Shown piece by piece: positions 54,401 to 62,784 of a stretch of DNA of 64,000 nucleotides (position 1 is its first letter; the number at the start of each line of letters is the position of its first letter). Made by a program: the position numbers and the translations under genes. The stretch lies in the NCBI RefSeq assembly GCF_004833285.1, contig NZ_STFG01000016.1, forward strand, positions 1 through 64,000, written 5' to 3'. The notes under the pieces were generated by a model, which saw only the letters and a list, made by a program, of their open reading frames with translations, was not told the DNA's origin and made no database searches. This stretch comes from Lampropedia puyangensis (GTDB taxonomy: Bacteria > Pseudomonadota > Gammaproteobacteria > Burkholderiales > Burkholderiaceae_C).

Positions 54401-54494
54401 TGCAGTGGGAGCGTTGATGGTGGCGATTGGTTACTTCGCCCCCATGCCTGCTGCCCGCACAGCGGTTGTGGCTCAGGGTAAGGAGTCATCATGA
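51453..54494 (+). CDS. DUF2339 multi-pass membrane protein
   Basis: A 1013-residue inner-membrane protein with more than twenty hydrophobic segments. It starts MVIWGAIWGAFIGWLIGYGW, has a cytoplasmic charged/Ala-rich region (about 45-190), then the DUF2339 signature WLTGGNTVAKVGGLMLFIGLA. The last helix region has RRAQRVLWQVGAGLLGL. Function unknown. The ATG at 51453 has a strong GGAGGAGG site; the longer upstream frame overlaps yqgE antisense. The next gene overlaps by ATGA, the usual DUF2339-DUF3999 pair. Confidence 0.88.
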   Translation: MVIWGAIWGAFIGWLIGYGWELSSPLIGSVVGMLAGLTLRRSVRKEFARLQKDLQTSTRAQAQVVLDAARDPVEEEASRRDRRSEDRSVGGAADSAAITAGVLSVSTVASTPVRQEQDPASWHQAAAAAPLARSAQPVAANPFAPVAKPDAIAGQSTASPHSADSTAEFAPSLYSSPSWVERAFSKVRDWLTGGNTVAKVGGLMLFIGLAFLAKWAADNSMFPPEARLAGIAIVGIGLLVQGARMAKERFANAGVLDGDSGDTSYRFHYGILLQGLGVAILYLAIFAAFKLYGLLPSSAALALMVAVCVLSNVIALQRHAQAMAFVGFAGAFAAPVLLSDGSGNHVALFSYYLLLNMAIAGLAYLRPWRAVHLLGFLATFGVASAWGVLRYTPQLYASTQPFLLAFFVIYLVVGLLYALRHSAARAHKVDASLVFGLPVAALALQIELVRDTAYGAAWSSIIAGALYIGLAWGLHKRASEAAHWLGRSYAAIGLLLVTLAVPLAVEPQVTAAVWALEGAGIYWLSRQQNSRWGCAFGVLMQAVAGAMMLHVLDRRYYGLTYGLLDQPVSWPFANADFLSSLLLAGGALAISWWTRSDPWRFGSGKAQASREQHANAVVSVVLFVVGFGWAWQGLWAQLQYGSRPLFGLGMLHAVRILGFVALVLLAQWAAQRFAWRGARLPAYAAFPVVGFGILLAVVEASWGWREVLLWSVVAMGYLVVLYRADRSAPLLYWRVVHTANVGLALLLAGRTLAALVDWARLWRSDWYAVVGVVSAIAVLLLLSRAVWWRAQRSQNAKSAGWPLNRFRRDYLLHAGAGVAALVGLSTLALACLVRGDVQPLPYVPLLNPIDLAALLGLGALVLWRLRVEQADWIDAESAWKSRMGWAVIAVLGFVVVNTVWLRVAHHFFAVPWRADTLAQSFVVQAGYSVLWTVLALMTMVLARRRAQRVLWQVGAGLLGLTVVKMLLVDLANSGGGERIVAFIAVGALMVAIGYFAPMPAARTAVVAQGKESS

Positions 54495-55960
54495 GCGGTA
54501 TGGGGATAACTAGATGGGATGCCCGAACATGGGGGCGCGGCGCTGTTATTTGCGTAGGGCTGGCGTGCAGCAGCGTGCTGAGCGTGTCGCTGCCTGCGCA
54601 GGCACAACCCGCAAGCCGGTTCGCATGGTCTGCAGAATTGGTGATGCCCGCACACGCTTCCATGGTGCGCGCTAGCGTGCCAGTGGCTGTGTTGGCAGGG
54701 TTGCACTCCGATCAGGGCGATGATTTGCGTGTGGTCAATGGCAGCGGAGCGATGCTGCCGTTTGCGTTTGTGGAGGAGAAAACGGGCCAAGTTCCAACAC
54801 CGGCTCCTGCGAAAGTGTTCAAAGGTTATCCCTTGTACGCCCCTGCGGCATTGGCCCAGCAAACGCCTGCTTTACGCATTATTGAACGTGATGGTGAGCG
54901 CATGGTGGAGCTTGCAGGGGCTTCTTCTCCTGCTTCGGCACAGGCGCAAGAAGCGCAAGCTTTGCGTGGTTTGCTCTACGACACGCGGGAGGTCAGTGGT
55001 GCGGTGCGCAGCCTTTCCATCCGCGGCGACTTCCCCCGCAATACCTTGCTGCAAGTGAGCGTTATGAGCAGCCATGATCTGAAAAATTGGCACCTTGTTG
55101 CGCAGGCGCAGCCCCTGTTCCAGTTTGACGAGAACGGGCCGGTCAATTCGCGCATTCGCTTGGAGACGCCTTTGCAACTGCAAGGGCAATATCTGCGGCT
55201 GAGTTGGGACAATGGCGCTAGCCTTGCTGAGGCCTTGATCGAGCTGGAGTTTGAGCCTGCCGTGGCGCCATTGCCGCCTCAAACATGGCCATTGGGTACA
55301 CCCAGCAAACAAGCCGAGGATTTCATGCAGTGGAGCTTGCCTTCGCGCCATGCAGTTCAGGCTCTCCGTTTGCAAGCGGTAGGGGCCAACACACTCTTGC
55401 CCGTGCGCATACTCACCCGCAATAGCGAAAACACGCCTTGGCGCTGGGTGGCAGACACGGTGGTGTACCAGCTCGCCGATACGAATGTTGACCCTACCGG
55501 GCCTGCTTTTGCCAGTATGGCAAGCCAAAGCAACCCTTCATTGCCGTTGCATGCAGCCTTGGGGTCACAGCTGCGTATTGAACCTGCCAATGGCTACACG
55601 CTTGCAAACAATCCAATCCAAGTAGCGCTGGACTATAGCCCCATGCAAGTGGTTTTTGTGGCAACTGGCGAAGCACCGTTTCAGCTGCTTGGCGGTGCTG
55701 ATGGCGTGCAACCGATGCGTTTGCCGTTGAGTACCGTGATGCCGGGTTACCAAGCGGGCATGGAAAACCGCTTGCCCGAGGCACAAGTGCTGGCAGTTCA
55801 GGGGTCTGCACAAACATTGCAAGGCCCAGGTCTGCGACAAAAGTGGTGGAATCAGCGCATCTTGCTGTGGGTGATTTTGGGTGCTGCGGTGCTGGTTTTA
55901 GGGGCCATTGCTTTGAATGTGTTGCGGGCTACTGCCGCCCCCCCGCCCGATGTGCGTTAG
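54491..55960 (+). CDS. DUF3999 exported/anchored protein
   Basis: A 489-residue protein with a signal peptide (CVGLACSSVLSVSLPAQA), a large periplasmic beta-rich region (VMPAHASMVRASVPVAVLA, then RIRLETPLQLQGQYLRLSW) and a C-terminal membrane helix (ILLWVILGAAVLVLGAIALN). It is translationally coupled to the DUF2339 gene, so the two probably act in one envelope complex of unknown purpose. Confidence 0.85.
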   Translation: MSGMGITRWDARTWGRGAVICVGLACSSVLSVSLPAQAQPASRFAWSAELVMPAHASMVRASVPVAVLAGLHSDQGDDLRVVNGSGAMLPFAFVEEKTGQVPTPAPAKVFKGYPLYAPAALAQQTPALRIIERDGERMVELAGASSPASAQAQEAQALRGLLYDTREVSGAVRSLSIRGDFPRNTLLQVSVMSSHDLKNWHLVAQAQPLFQFDENGPVNSRIRLETPLQLQGQYLRLSWDNGASLAEALIELEFEPAVAPLPPQTWPLGTPSKQAEDFMQWSLPSRHAVQALRLQAVGANTLLPVRILTRNSENTPWRWVADTVVYQLADTNVDPTGPAFASMASQSNPSLPLHAALGSQLRIEPANGYTLANNPIQVALDYSPMQVVFVATGEAPFQLLGGADGVQPMRLPLSTVMPGYQAGMENRLPEAQVLAVQGSAQTLQGPGLRQKWWNQRILLWVILGAAVLVLGAIALNVLRATAAPPPDVR

Positions 55961-56250
55961 TGTGGATGTGCGCCAGTGGCACCTGCTCTTGCCATGCTTT
56001 GCATGGTTTGGGTTCTGAATGGTCTCTGCTTGCGCTCTTAATCCCTATGCATGTCCTTATGTATCTACATATAGGCTATAGGCACGTTCTGATGTGAGAG
56101 GGGAATTCTCAGCATGGTATGCGTATTAGGTATTAAAAAATGATGCCTTTCTTCTCAAAAAAATCGATAAGGGCCAAATAACGCATCATTTAGGTCTTGT
56201 TGCCATGACGATATCGCCATGTTTGATCACCTCTTGGAAAGGACATGGTT

Positions 56251-56703
56251 ATGGCATCACCCCTTTTGGGCGTTCAACGTGACACAGCCCAATGGCACTG
56301 GCAAACATGGATTTCTTTTGGTCTTGCTATCGGGCTCAGTGCCATTGGTTTGTTGTATTTACCTGGGCAGGCGATTGAGAAAGCCTTTATGGCCATGGGC
56401 TATGTCTTTTGCTTGAGTACGGCGTTTGTGCTGTCCAAATTTGTCCGCGATGCCCAGTCCCCATGGGCGCAACAGCAAGACACCCCACTGTGGCGGCTGG
56501 TCGTATGGGGCAGTTTTGCTTTTGCAATGGGAATTACCGCCTGGGGTTTGCTGAATTTGACAATCAACCCGACCTACAAGGCCTACCTGGCGGTAAGCTG
56601 GCTTTTCATGATGAGTAGCGGTTTCACGTTGGCCAAGATGCTGCGCGACCGCCATGAAGCGGACTGCCAATTTGCCGCACAACCTACCGTGCCCATGTCA
56701 TGA
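56251..56703 (+). CDS. YiaA/YiaB-type inner-membrane protein
   Basis: A 150-residue protein with two repeated two-helix units: TWISFGLAIGLSAIGLLYLP with KAFMAMGYVFCLSTAFVLSK, and VVWGSFAFAMGITAWGLLNL with KAYLAVSWLFMMSSGFTLAK. Each unit ends RD/KM-RDRHE. Function unknown. The Met at 56251 is better spaced from AAGG than the one at 56245. The 290 bases upstream hold no gene. Confidence 0.85.
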   Translation: MASPLLGVQRDTAQWHWQTWISFGLAIGLSAIGLLYLPGQAIEKAFMAMGYVFCLSTAFVLSKFVRDAQSPWAQQQDTPLWRLVVWGSFAFAMGITAWGLLNLTINPTYKAYLAVSWLFMMSSGFTLAKMLRDRHEADCQFAAQPTVPMS

Positions 56704-56833
56704 GCGGCTTTCATTGCAGGTGGACTAGGGGAGTGTTCTTAGTGCGACCACAACACCTGGCTGATCAGCTTTTGAATATGTTTGTTTTTCGTTTTCTCGA
56801 TTTTTGCTTTAGGTCTTTATTAAGGAGATTTCC

Positions 56834-57355
56834 ATGCATTCTTTTCTATCGCCTGTTGTAACCATGAACCGGCTTAACGCCCGTGGCCAGCGCTGCGAAC
56901 CATACGTGCGCAGTCGATGGTTGGCCCCCCTCTTGCTGGCGCTGAGTTTGCACGGAATGGCGCTGCCATCGGCTTGGGCGCAAAGTGAGGCCTCTGGGGA
57001 TCTTTCGGTATTGCCGCTTGCCTCCATCGTTGTGACCGGTTCTGTGGCTTCGTCAGCTGCTTCCGAGGTCGCTGATGCCTCTGCAGAATTGGCGGTGAGT
57101 GGGGCCCAATGGACGGTCACGGCTATTGAAACGTCAGCAAAAGGCACGGTATTGGTGTTGCAGCGCACCTCTGATGGCGTCCGTATCTCTATTGCGCTGG
57201 CGGCTGACGCGGTGCAAGGTGTTGCTTATAGCGTTGGCAGCGTATTGACCACGGCGGTCATCAGCACAGGCGTGGTGCTATCCGTCTCCGGGGAGGTGTT
57301 GGCGTTCATCCCCAACGCGGTTGGCAATGCTTTGATCTACAACGAGCGTTTGTGA
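56834..57355 (+). CDS. Exported hypothetical protein paired with DUF2145
   Basis: A 173-residue protein with a signal peptide (LLLALSLHGMALPSAWAQ) and an Ala/Ser/Val-rich mature part (LPLASIVVTGSVASSAASEV, WTVTAIETSAKGTVLVLQ, VLAFIPNAVGNALIYNERL). The last segment matches short periplasmic proteins encoded next to DUF2145 genes. No enzymatic motif is visible. It has an AAGGAG site and lies 24 bases before the next gene, so the two are co-transcribed. Confidence 0.75.
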   Translation: MHSFLSPVVTMNRLNARGQRCEPYVRSRWLAPLLLALSLHGMALPSAWAQSEASGDLSVLPLASIVVTGSVASSAASEVADASAELAVSGAQWTVTAIETSAKGTVLVLQRTSDGVRISIALAADAVQGVAYSVGSVLTTAVISTGVVLSVSGEVLAFIPNAVGNALIYNERL

Positions 57356-57379
57356 ATAGGCGCAAAAAAAGGAGTCAGG

Positions 57380-58198
57380 ATGTTATTGAACCCATTCTTT
57401 CTACCAGCATGGAGTGCCAAAGCTGCATTGTGTTTACTGGTCGGCTCGATGACCACTGCTGCCTATGCGGGGCGCTCCTGTGAAGATCAGCGTCCCAATG
57501 TGCAGACTGTTGTGCAGGGGCTGAACTTGGCCGAGCAAACAGCGAAAGCGTTGGATGCCAGTGGTGCCAACGTCGTCTTACTGGCCAGAGCTGGGCAAGA
57601 CTTATCCCGGTGGAATTTGCAGTACTCGCATGCGGGCTGGGCATACCGTGATGGACAAGGGCATTGGCGTGTAGTGCACAAGCTCAATACGTGCGGCACT
57701 GACTCCGCCTATTTATATCGCCAAGGTTTGGCGGAATTTTTCCTAGATGACTTGTGGCGTTATGAGGCCGCATGGATCGTGCCGCAACCGGATGTACAAA
57801 GAAAATTGCTGGCAAAGTTGCCAGACAATGCGGCAGCGCTTCTCTTGAATGAGCGCAATTACAACCTAGTGAGCTACGCTTGGGGTACCAAGTACCAGCA
57901 ATCTAACCAATGGGCGTTCGAATTTTTGGCGCAAAGTATGGAGCCATCGCTTGTGCAAACGCGCGCGCAAGCCCAAGCATGGCTGCAGTTGCGCAACTAT
58001 GTGCCACAGCGGTTGCAAATTCGCGCACTATCGCGTTTAGGCGGGCGTATCAGTGCGGCCAACATTGCGTTTGATGACCACCCCAGTAGCCAGCGTTTCC
58101 AGGATCAGATCGACACCATCACGGTGGACTCGTTGTTTCGCTGGATGGCCGCCGTGCAATTGGCGCAAGCCGATGTGCAGACCGTTGAGTTGCGTTGA
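57380..58198 (+). CDS. DUF2145 family exported protein
   Basis: A 272-residue periplasmic protein: signal peptide (ALCLLVGSMTTAAYAGRSC), then ARAGQDLSRWNLQYSHAGWA and NYNLVSYAWGTKYQQSNQW, which look like a papain/NlpC-type fold with candidate His (SHAGW), but the full catalytic set is not certain. Start site has AAAGGAG. Its partner is the small exported protein upstream. Role unknown. Confidence 0.82.
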   Translation: MLLNPFFLPAWSAKAALCLLVGSMTTAAYAGRSCEDQRPNVQTVVQGLNLAEQTAKALDASGANVVLLARAGQDLSRWNLQYSHAGWAYRDGQGHWRVVHKLNTCGTDSAYLYRQGLAEFFLDDLWRYEAAWIVPQPDVQRKLLAKLPDNAAALLLNERNYNLVSYAWGTKYQQSNQWAFEFLAQSMEPSLVQTRAQAQAWLQLRNYVPQRLQIRALSRLGGRISAANIAFDDHPSSQRFQDQIDTITVDSLFRWMAAVQLAQADVQTVELR

Positions 58199-58369
58199 TG
58201 CTAATAGCGCTATGGCGTAGTGTGTTCAGTCTGACCTGAACGCAATCGCATAGATACAACAGCCCTCGGCGTATTGTTATTGGCCTTGCTATCTTCGCAC
58301 GCGCTCTTTTTGCCTCAGCGGCCAGCCATACTTGCCTTGACTTGGAGGTGAATGGTGCGCATATGTGTG

Positions 58370-58775
58370 AAGATTCCTTTGCTCACCGACTTTGGCAAAA
58401 AAGCCTCGTCAAGTTGATGTTTTTCGATCACGCAGCCAAAGCGAAGCAGTGTGGTGCCATCTGGCATACGCTCTCGGCCCAAATCAATGCCAACGAAACG
58501 GCGTAGTGCGGAGCCTTCAAGAAATGCATTTTTTCAGGCCTCATTGGCGAAATTGAACCCGTACTGCACAAAATACATTTTGAGCATGCGCTCAAGGCCA
58601 ATGGGCGGACGGCCATTACTGACTCAGGGAGAGAAGGCTAGATGACAGAGCAAAGCGCTTGCCACGGCACAAGCTTGTCCAGCGTTGCCAAAAAGATGTC
58701 GTGCCTTGTGGGCTTGCAATACTGTTCAAAGGCTTCGTGCTGAACGACGCATACGGCTAAGGTTTACTGCTTCAT
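58370..58775 (-). pseudogene. IS5-family transposase relic (N-terminal part)
   Basis: Reading the minus strand from an AGGAGGGG site and ATG at 58775: MKQ-stop-TLAV, then HEAFEQYCKPTRHDIFLATL, KLVPWQALCSVI-stop, a frame change, and PIGLERMLKMYFVQYGFN, FANEA-stop-KNAFLEGSALRR, FVGIDLGRERMPDGTTLLRF, IEKHQLDEAFLP. This is the DUF772 N-terminal domain of IS5-type transposases. At least three stops and a frameshift make it inactive, and the catalytic DDE part is missing past about 58370. The remaining bases of the 58199-58847 gap show nothing recognisable. Confidence 0.85.
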
Positions 58776-58847
58776 TTGCCCCTCCTGACTGGGCAATGGC
58801 TTGCCAAGCAAATTGTGCGCGTGCGAGGGGATTTATTCAGCGTTGCC

Positions 58848-59831
58848 TTAATGCTCGAACGTGATCTTTTGTTCAGCAGCTACTTTTTTCATTTTCTCTA
58901 ATTCTGCTTTGATTTCTTGTGTGAATATCTCGGGCGAACTGTTGGCTGGAACAGCGCCACTTGACGCCAAGCGCTTGATGACATCCTCGTCAGCCAGAAC
59001 TGCGGCAAATGCTTTGTCAAGGCGTTGGACGACTTCCTTAGGTGTGTTCATTGGTGCAACCACTCCATACCATGCGGGATCGTTGACTTCCGGCAAGCCC
59101 AGTTCTGCAAAAGTGGGAACGTCAGGTAAGTACGCTAAGCGTTCAGGTGAAGCTACAGCCAGAGCACGGATGTGTCCTGATTTGATATGGCCGATAGAGG
59201 AGGGCAAGTTGTCAAACATGACAGGCACTTGTCCACTAGCGACATCATTCAGAGCGGGGCCAGAACCGCGATAGGGGATGTGCAGTAACGATACATTTGC
59301 CGCTGCTTTAAACAACTCGCCCATCATATGCATGCCACCACAATGCCCTGAGCTTGCATAGCTATATTGATTAGGGGATGCTTTGACTACGTCTAGAAAT
59401 TCAGAATAGTTTTTGGCAGGAAAATCTCGGTTGATCGTTAGAACATTCGCTGTTCGTACCAAGTTCGTGATTGGGGTGAAGTCGGTGAGAGGGTTGTAGC
59501 TAAGTTTGGGATTGCATGCAGCGCTGACAGCGTGGGTGCTAACCGTAGCCATAGCAATGGTGTAGCCATCCGGACGCGCCCGGACTAACTGTTGTGTTCC
59601 GATAATGCCTCCCGCCCCTGCTTTGTTTTCAACTGCTACTGGCTGACCTAGTTCTTGGCTTAAACCATTGGCGATGATGCGCGCAACCACATCAGTAGTA
59701 CCACCGGGTGGGAATGGGATGATCCACGTGATTGCACGGTCAGGGTAAGTCTGAGCCTTTGATGCAATAGGCATGAAAAAGCATAGTGCCAATATAAGGC
59801 TGTGGATTGAGATGTGATTAACGGGTTTCAT
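58848..59831 (-). CDS. Tripartite tricarboxylate transporter (Bug family) periplasmic binding protein
   Basis: A 327-residue exported binding protein: signal peptide (LILALCFFMPIASKA), then YPDRAITWIIPFPPGGTTDV, the family motif, and HIPYRGSGPALNDVASGQVP and YLPDVPTFAELGLPEV. It has an AGGAGAG site and lies 11 bases after the racemase-like gene, so both form one transcript. The ligand is probably the substrate of that enzyme. Confidence 0.92.
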   Translation of the reverse strand: MKPVNHISIHSLILALCFFMPIASKAQTYPDRAITWIIPFPPGGTTDVVARIIANGLSQELGQPVAVENKAGAGGIIGTQQLVRARPDGYTIAMATVSTHAVSAACNPKLSYNPLTDFTPITNLVRTANVLTINRDFPAKNYSEFLDVVKASPNQYSYASSGHCGGMHMMGELFKAAANVSLLHIPYRGSGPALNDVASGQVPVMFDNLPSSIGHIKSGHIRALAVASPERLAYLPDVPTFAELGLPEVNDPAWYGVVAPMNTPKEVVQRLDKAFAAVLADEDVIKRLASSGAVPANSSPEIFTQEIKAELEKMKKVAAEQKITFEH

Positions 59832-59842
59832 GCGAAGCTCTC

Positions 59843-60652
59843 CTAGTCGATAGTGATGAGGTTTGGCTGTAAATCCACTCCTAATAGATGCAGCATTCTT
59901 GATAAATCATCCAATGGAGAGGCCTGACTGGCTGTTGCTAAGCATTTCGTGACACCACAGCCCTGACTGGTAAAGGGACCTAGCTGTGGGAGCAATTCCA
60001 GAGCGGGATCAAGGAACTGCACGCTTGGAGCTGCACGTTTGAAGTATTCAAGAAGCCATGGCAAGTGAGTAGACGAAAGGGTGCACACATCAATATGAGG
60101 TTTTTCTTCGAGTAGTCGAGCCATGAACTCGCTCACTTTGTTTTGTGTCTCTTCTTTTCTCCATAAGAAGCTACCGTCTTCAACCAAGGAAACTAAAGAC
60201 GATGCATTTCTTAGGGTGACAGGGGCTCCAGCAGCTTGGGTGTTTACATAGGAAAGGATTTCGCGGCTTTGCACCAACGATTGCACTCCCAATACTGCAA
60301 TCTGACCGCTACAGCTGCGCTGCAAAGCTTGCGCTACCGGGGGGTAAACACCAAATACAGGAACGCTTTGTTGTGATGAAATTTCGTCCAATACCATCAC
60401 AGAGGGCGCATTGGAGGCGAGAACGACAACCTGTGCACCATGGTTTACAAGTGCGTTGATCGCTTTGTTTACTGCCAATGCGAGCGAGGGTTTTGTTTTA
60501 CTCCCATAGGGAAAGCTGGCGCGATCTGCCAAATACAAGATGTCTTGTTGTGGAAAATGCTGGCGAATGACTTGCACTATTCCATAGCTTCCAATACCAG
60601 CGTCAAATACGCCAATGGGGGCTTGAAGAGAGTGTTGTTGGGTTGATTGCAT
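59843..60652 (-). CDS. Glutamate-racemase homologue lacking both catalytic cysteines
   Basis: A 269-residue Asp/Glu racemase-fold protein closest in pattern to MurI: FDAGIGSYG (MurI DSGVGG), YLADRASFPYGSK (PYG) and, where MurI has ACNT and GCTHYP, LASNAPS (Ser80) and LSSTHLPW (Ser194, His196). Both cysteines that carry out racemisation are serine, so normal 1,1-proton transfer is unlikely. It may be a different enzyme or a binding protein. The ATG at 60652 is chosen over an upstream TTG. It is divergent from a MocR regulator and coupled to a Bug gene. Confidence 0.85.
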   Translation of the reverse strand: MQSTQQHSLQAPIGVFDAGIGSYGIVQVIRQHFPQQDILYLADRASFPYGSKTKPSLALAVNKAINALVNHGAQVVVLASNAPSVMVLDEISSQQSVPVFGVYPPVAQALQRSCSGQIAVLGVQSLVQSREILSYVNTQAAGAPVTLRNASSLVSLVEDGSFLWRKEETQNKVSEFMARLLEEKPHIDVCTLSSTHLPWLLEYFKRAAPSVQFLDPALELLPQLGPFTSQGCGVTKCLATASQASPLDDLSRMLHLLGVDLQPNLITID

Positions 60653-60698
60653 AGCCGACTGGGAATGGAGTCTCAATGGGCTTAATTTATAAGGTCCA

Positions 60699-60715
60699 CC
60701 TTGAATCGTCCAAGG
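60699..60715. promoter_or_regulatory. Inverted repeat in the MocR/racemase divergent region
   Basis: CCTTG-AATCGTC-CAAGG lies between the two divergent start codons with GGTCC and GGGCC flanks, a plausible MocR operator. Short arms make this tentative. Confidence 0.35.
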
Positions 60716-60786
60716 GCCAGTTGTGGCTTGTTGCGTTGGGCCACTTGCTTTTTGGGGCCATCTAAGCTTCTATATGTTTTGCCTGC

Positions 60787-62259
60787 ATGAGTGCAATGTC
60801 TACGGAAAAAATATCACGTAAAAATAGAGGGATGTTTGACTTCCCTATGCTGCCAACTCTTTCTGGGGAGACTAAGCAGGAGTGGGCCTACCGGCAAGTG
60901 GCTCATGCAATTGCTGCGCGTTTGTTGCCTGCAGGGCACTCTGTACCTTCGACGCGCGTCTTGGCTGCGCGTTGGGGTGTCTCTCGAGGTGTTTTGGAAT
61001 TAGCTTTTGAGAGGCTGATACATGAGGGCTACCTGAAGGCCGAAGTAGGGAGGGGGACGTGGGTGAATGAGGTGCTCCCAGAGCAGTTTTTGTATGCTAC
61101 GGCGGATACGTTGATGGCCCCACACTTGCCGTTAGTGGTTGAGCCAATTTCCACAAAGGTGCAGGCGGGGCAGCCATTTGTTGCCCGAGTGCCTGATACA
61201 ACCACCTTTGATCTGAAAGCTTGGCGAGAGAGCCTGATTCGTTCCGCAAAGACTTTGCAAAATAGTGATTTAAGCAATCAAGATCCGCGTGGCCTGCTTT
61301 CTCTACGTGAGGAAATTTGCAAGCATCTAGCACTATCGCGAGCAGTATTCTGTGTGCCAGATCAGGTGCTCATCGTCGGGGGCATCCGCCATGCCATTGA
61401 CTTATGCGCGCAAGTGGTGGCCGACAGTGGAGCTGCCGTGGCGATCGAAGAGCCTGGTTATCGCAGTGCTGCGGAGTTGTTTGCCGCACGGGGAAATACA
61501 GTGTTGCCGGTGGTTGTGGATGAGAACGGTATTTGTGTGAGTGACCTGCATCATTTGAGTGCTCGTGCCGTATATGTGACGCCCGCACATCAAGCACCGA
61601 CAGGTGTCATGCTTTCTCCTGAACGCCGTATTGAACTATTGCACTGGGCAAATACGCGTGGCGCAACGGTCATTGAGGACGATTACGACAGTGATTTCAG
61701 CTACGATGCAGCGCCATTGCCCGCACTTAAAAGCCAAGATCAAGCCGGCAGTGTTATTTTTTGTGGCAGCTTTAACAAGTCGCTGTTTCCTGCATTGCGG
61801 GTCGGCTATATCGTTGCCAATTCAACTCGATTAAACGCATTAATTCGTGCCCATGCTGCTATGGGGCGCACTGCCTCTGTGCTTGACCAATTGACGCTTG
61901 CAGATTTTATGCGCACGAATGCTTTTGCAAGCCATTTGAAAAAAGTGCGTTTGTCCTATCAAAAAAAGCGAGATTTGATTCTTCATGAATTGTGTATGGC
62001 AGGGGTACCTAAAGAATCGTTTCGTGGACTACATGCAGGGTTTCATTTCGTACTGCGACTACCGCATGGTGTGTCGGAAGATAGGCTGATTGCCTGTGCA
62101 GCTGAGCGTGGTTTAGTGTTGCAGGGGGTGAGTTCTTTCTATTATGCGAATCAACCACCTCTTACGCCTGCGATCGTCATTGGTTATGCAGCACTGACTG
62201 AAGCGCAGACACGTTGGAATTCAAGGCAGCTTGCAAGCGTACTTAAGCAGTTTTTGTGA
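60787..62259 (+). CDS. MocR/PdxR-type regulator (GntR winged helix fused to aminotransferase fold)
   Basis: A 490-residue fusion. The winged-helix domain (about 30-95) has AYRQVAHAIAARLLPAGHSV, STRVLAARWGVSRGVLELAF and RLIHEGYL; the fold-type I aminotransferase domain has the PLP Lys331 in GSFNKSLFPALRVGY and Asp/Tyr of VIEDDYDSDFSYD. Such regulators sense PLP or amino acids through PLP. Divergent from the racemase-like gene and Bug gene, it likely controls them in response to an amino-acid-type ligand. Confidence 0.9.
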   Translation: MSAMSTEKISRKNRGMFDFPMLPTLSGETKQEWAYRQVAHAIAARLLPAGHSVPSTRVLAARWGVSRGVLELAFERLIHEGYLKAEVGRGTWVNEVLPEQFLYATADTLMAPHLPLVVEPISTKVQAGQPFVARVPDTTTFDLKAWRESLIRSAKTLQNSDLSNQDPRGLLSLREEICKHLALSRAVFCVPDQVLIVGGIRHAIDLCAQVVADSGAAVAIEEPGYRSAAELFAARGNTVLPVVVDENGICVSDLHHLSARAVYVTPAHQAPTGVMLSPERRIELLHWANTRGATVIEDDYDSDFSYDAAPLPALKSQDQAGSVIFCGSFNKSLFPALRVGYIVANSTRLNALIRAHAAMGRTASVLDQLTLADFMRTNAFASHLKKVRLSYQKKRDLILHELCMAGVPKESFRGLHAGFHFVLRLPHGVSEDRLIACAAERGLVLQGVSSFYYANQPPLTPAIVIGYAALTEAQTRWNSRQLASVLKQFL

Positions 62260-62784
62260 TGTACACGCAGCATTTCAATTGGCAGCAGTGCTTTGCATGG
62301 TGGCATTCCATGCCTCGTTGTTTTTTGCACACTGCGCTTGTGAAAAAATGCGTGAAGTGTCTTTAGGCACTGGAGTTTTTGATTTCAGCCACCTAGACTT
62401 GCGGCTCCTTATTACCTTCTCCTCTTTTTGACGAGGTTCATCATGCACCGCACTCCACGTTCTATCTGAACGACTGAGCATCCTCTGCCACCTTTGCTGC
62501 GTACCCATGGCGCACGCTGAGTGGTTTTCTCCTTTGGGTGCTGATGCGGTGTGAAGGAAGGTTGGGCTTGTCCTGCACAGGCGCGCAAGGCGTCTTGGCT
62601 GATTCCGTCAGTTGCTGTTTCAAGCGCAAAAGACTTCTTGCGTACTCCTTTTCTAATGCTTGTATGACTGCCATGTACTGAGTTTGCATGTTGCGCGTAC
62701 ATAGAAATAAAAAGCATTTGATGCACTGCATGGTCGTTCGTTTTCGATTCATTTTTGATATTGACCGTATGACGAAAGAACTCC
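62260..62784. other. Intergenic stretch with no convincing gene
   Basis: This 525-base stretch separates the MocR gene from the RNA ligase. A minus-strand frame of 96 codons starting at 62752 (KQQLTESAKTPCAPVQDKP within it) is open but has no ribosome site and no recognisable family; it may be chance or decayed sequence. Nothing else is supported here. Confidence 0.35.

Noticed and set aside
62462-62752. Minus-strand 96-codon frame as an H-NS-like or other small protein
   Set aside because: No ribosome site, no convincing domain pattern, and the region otherwise looks non-coding.
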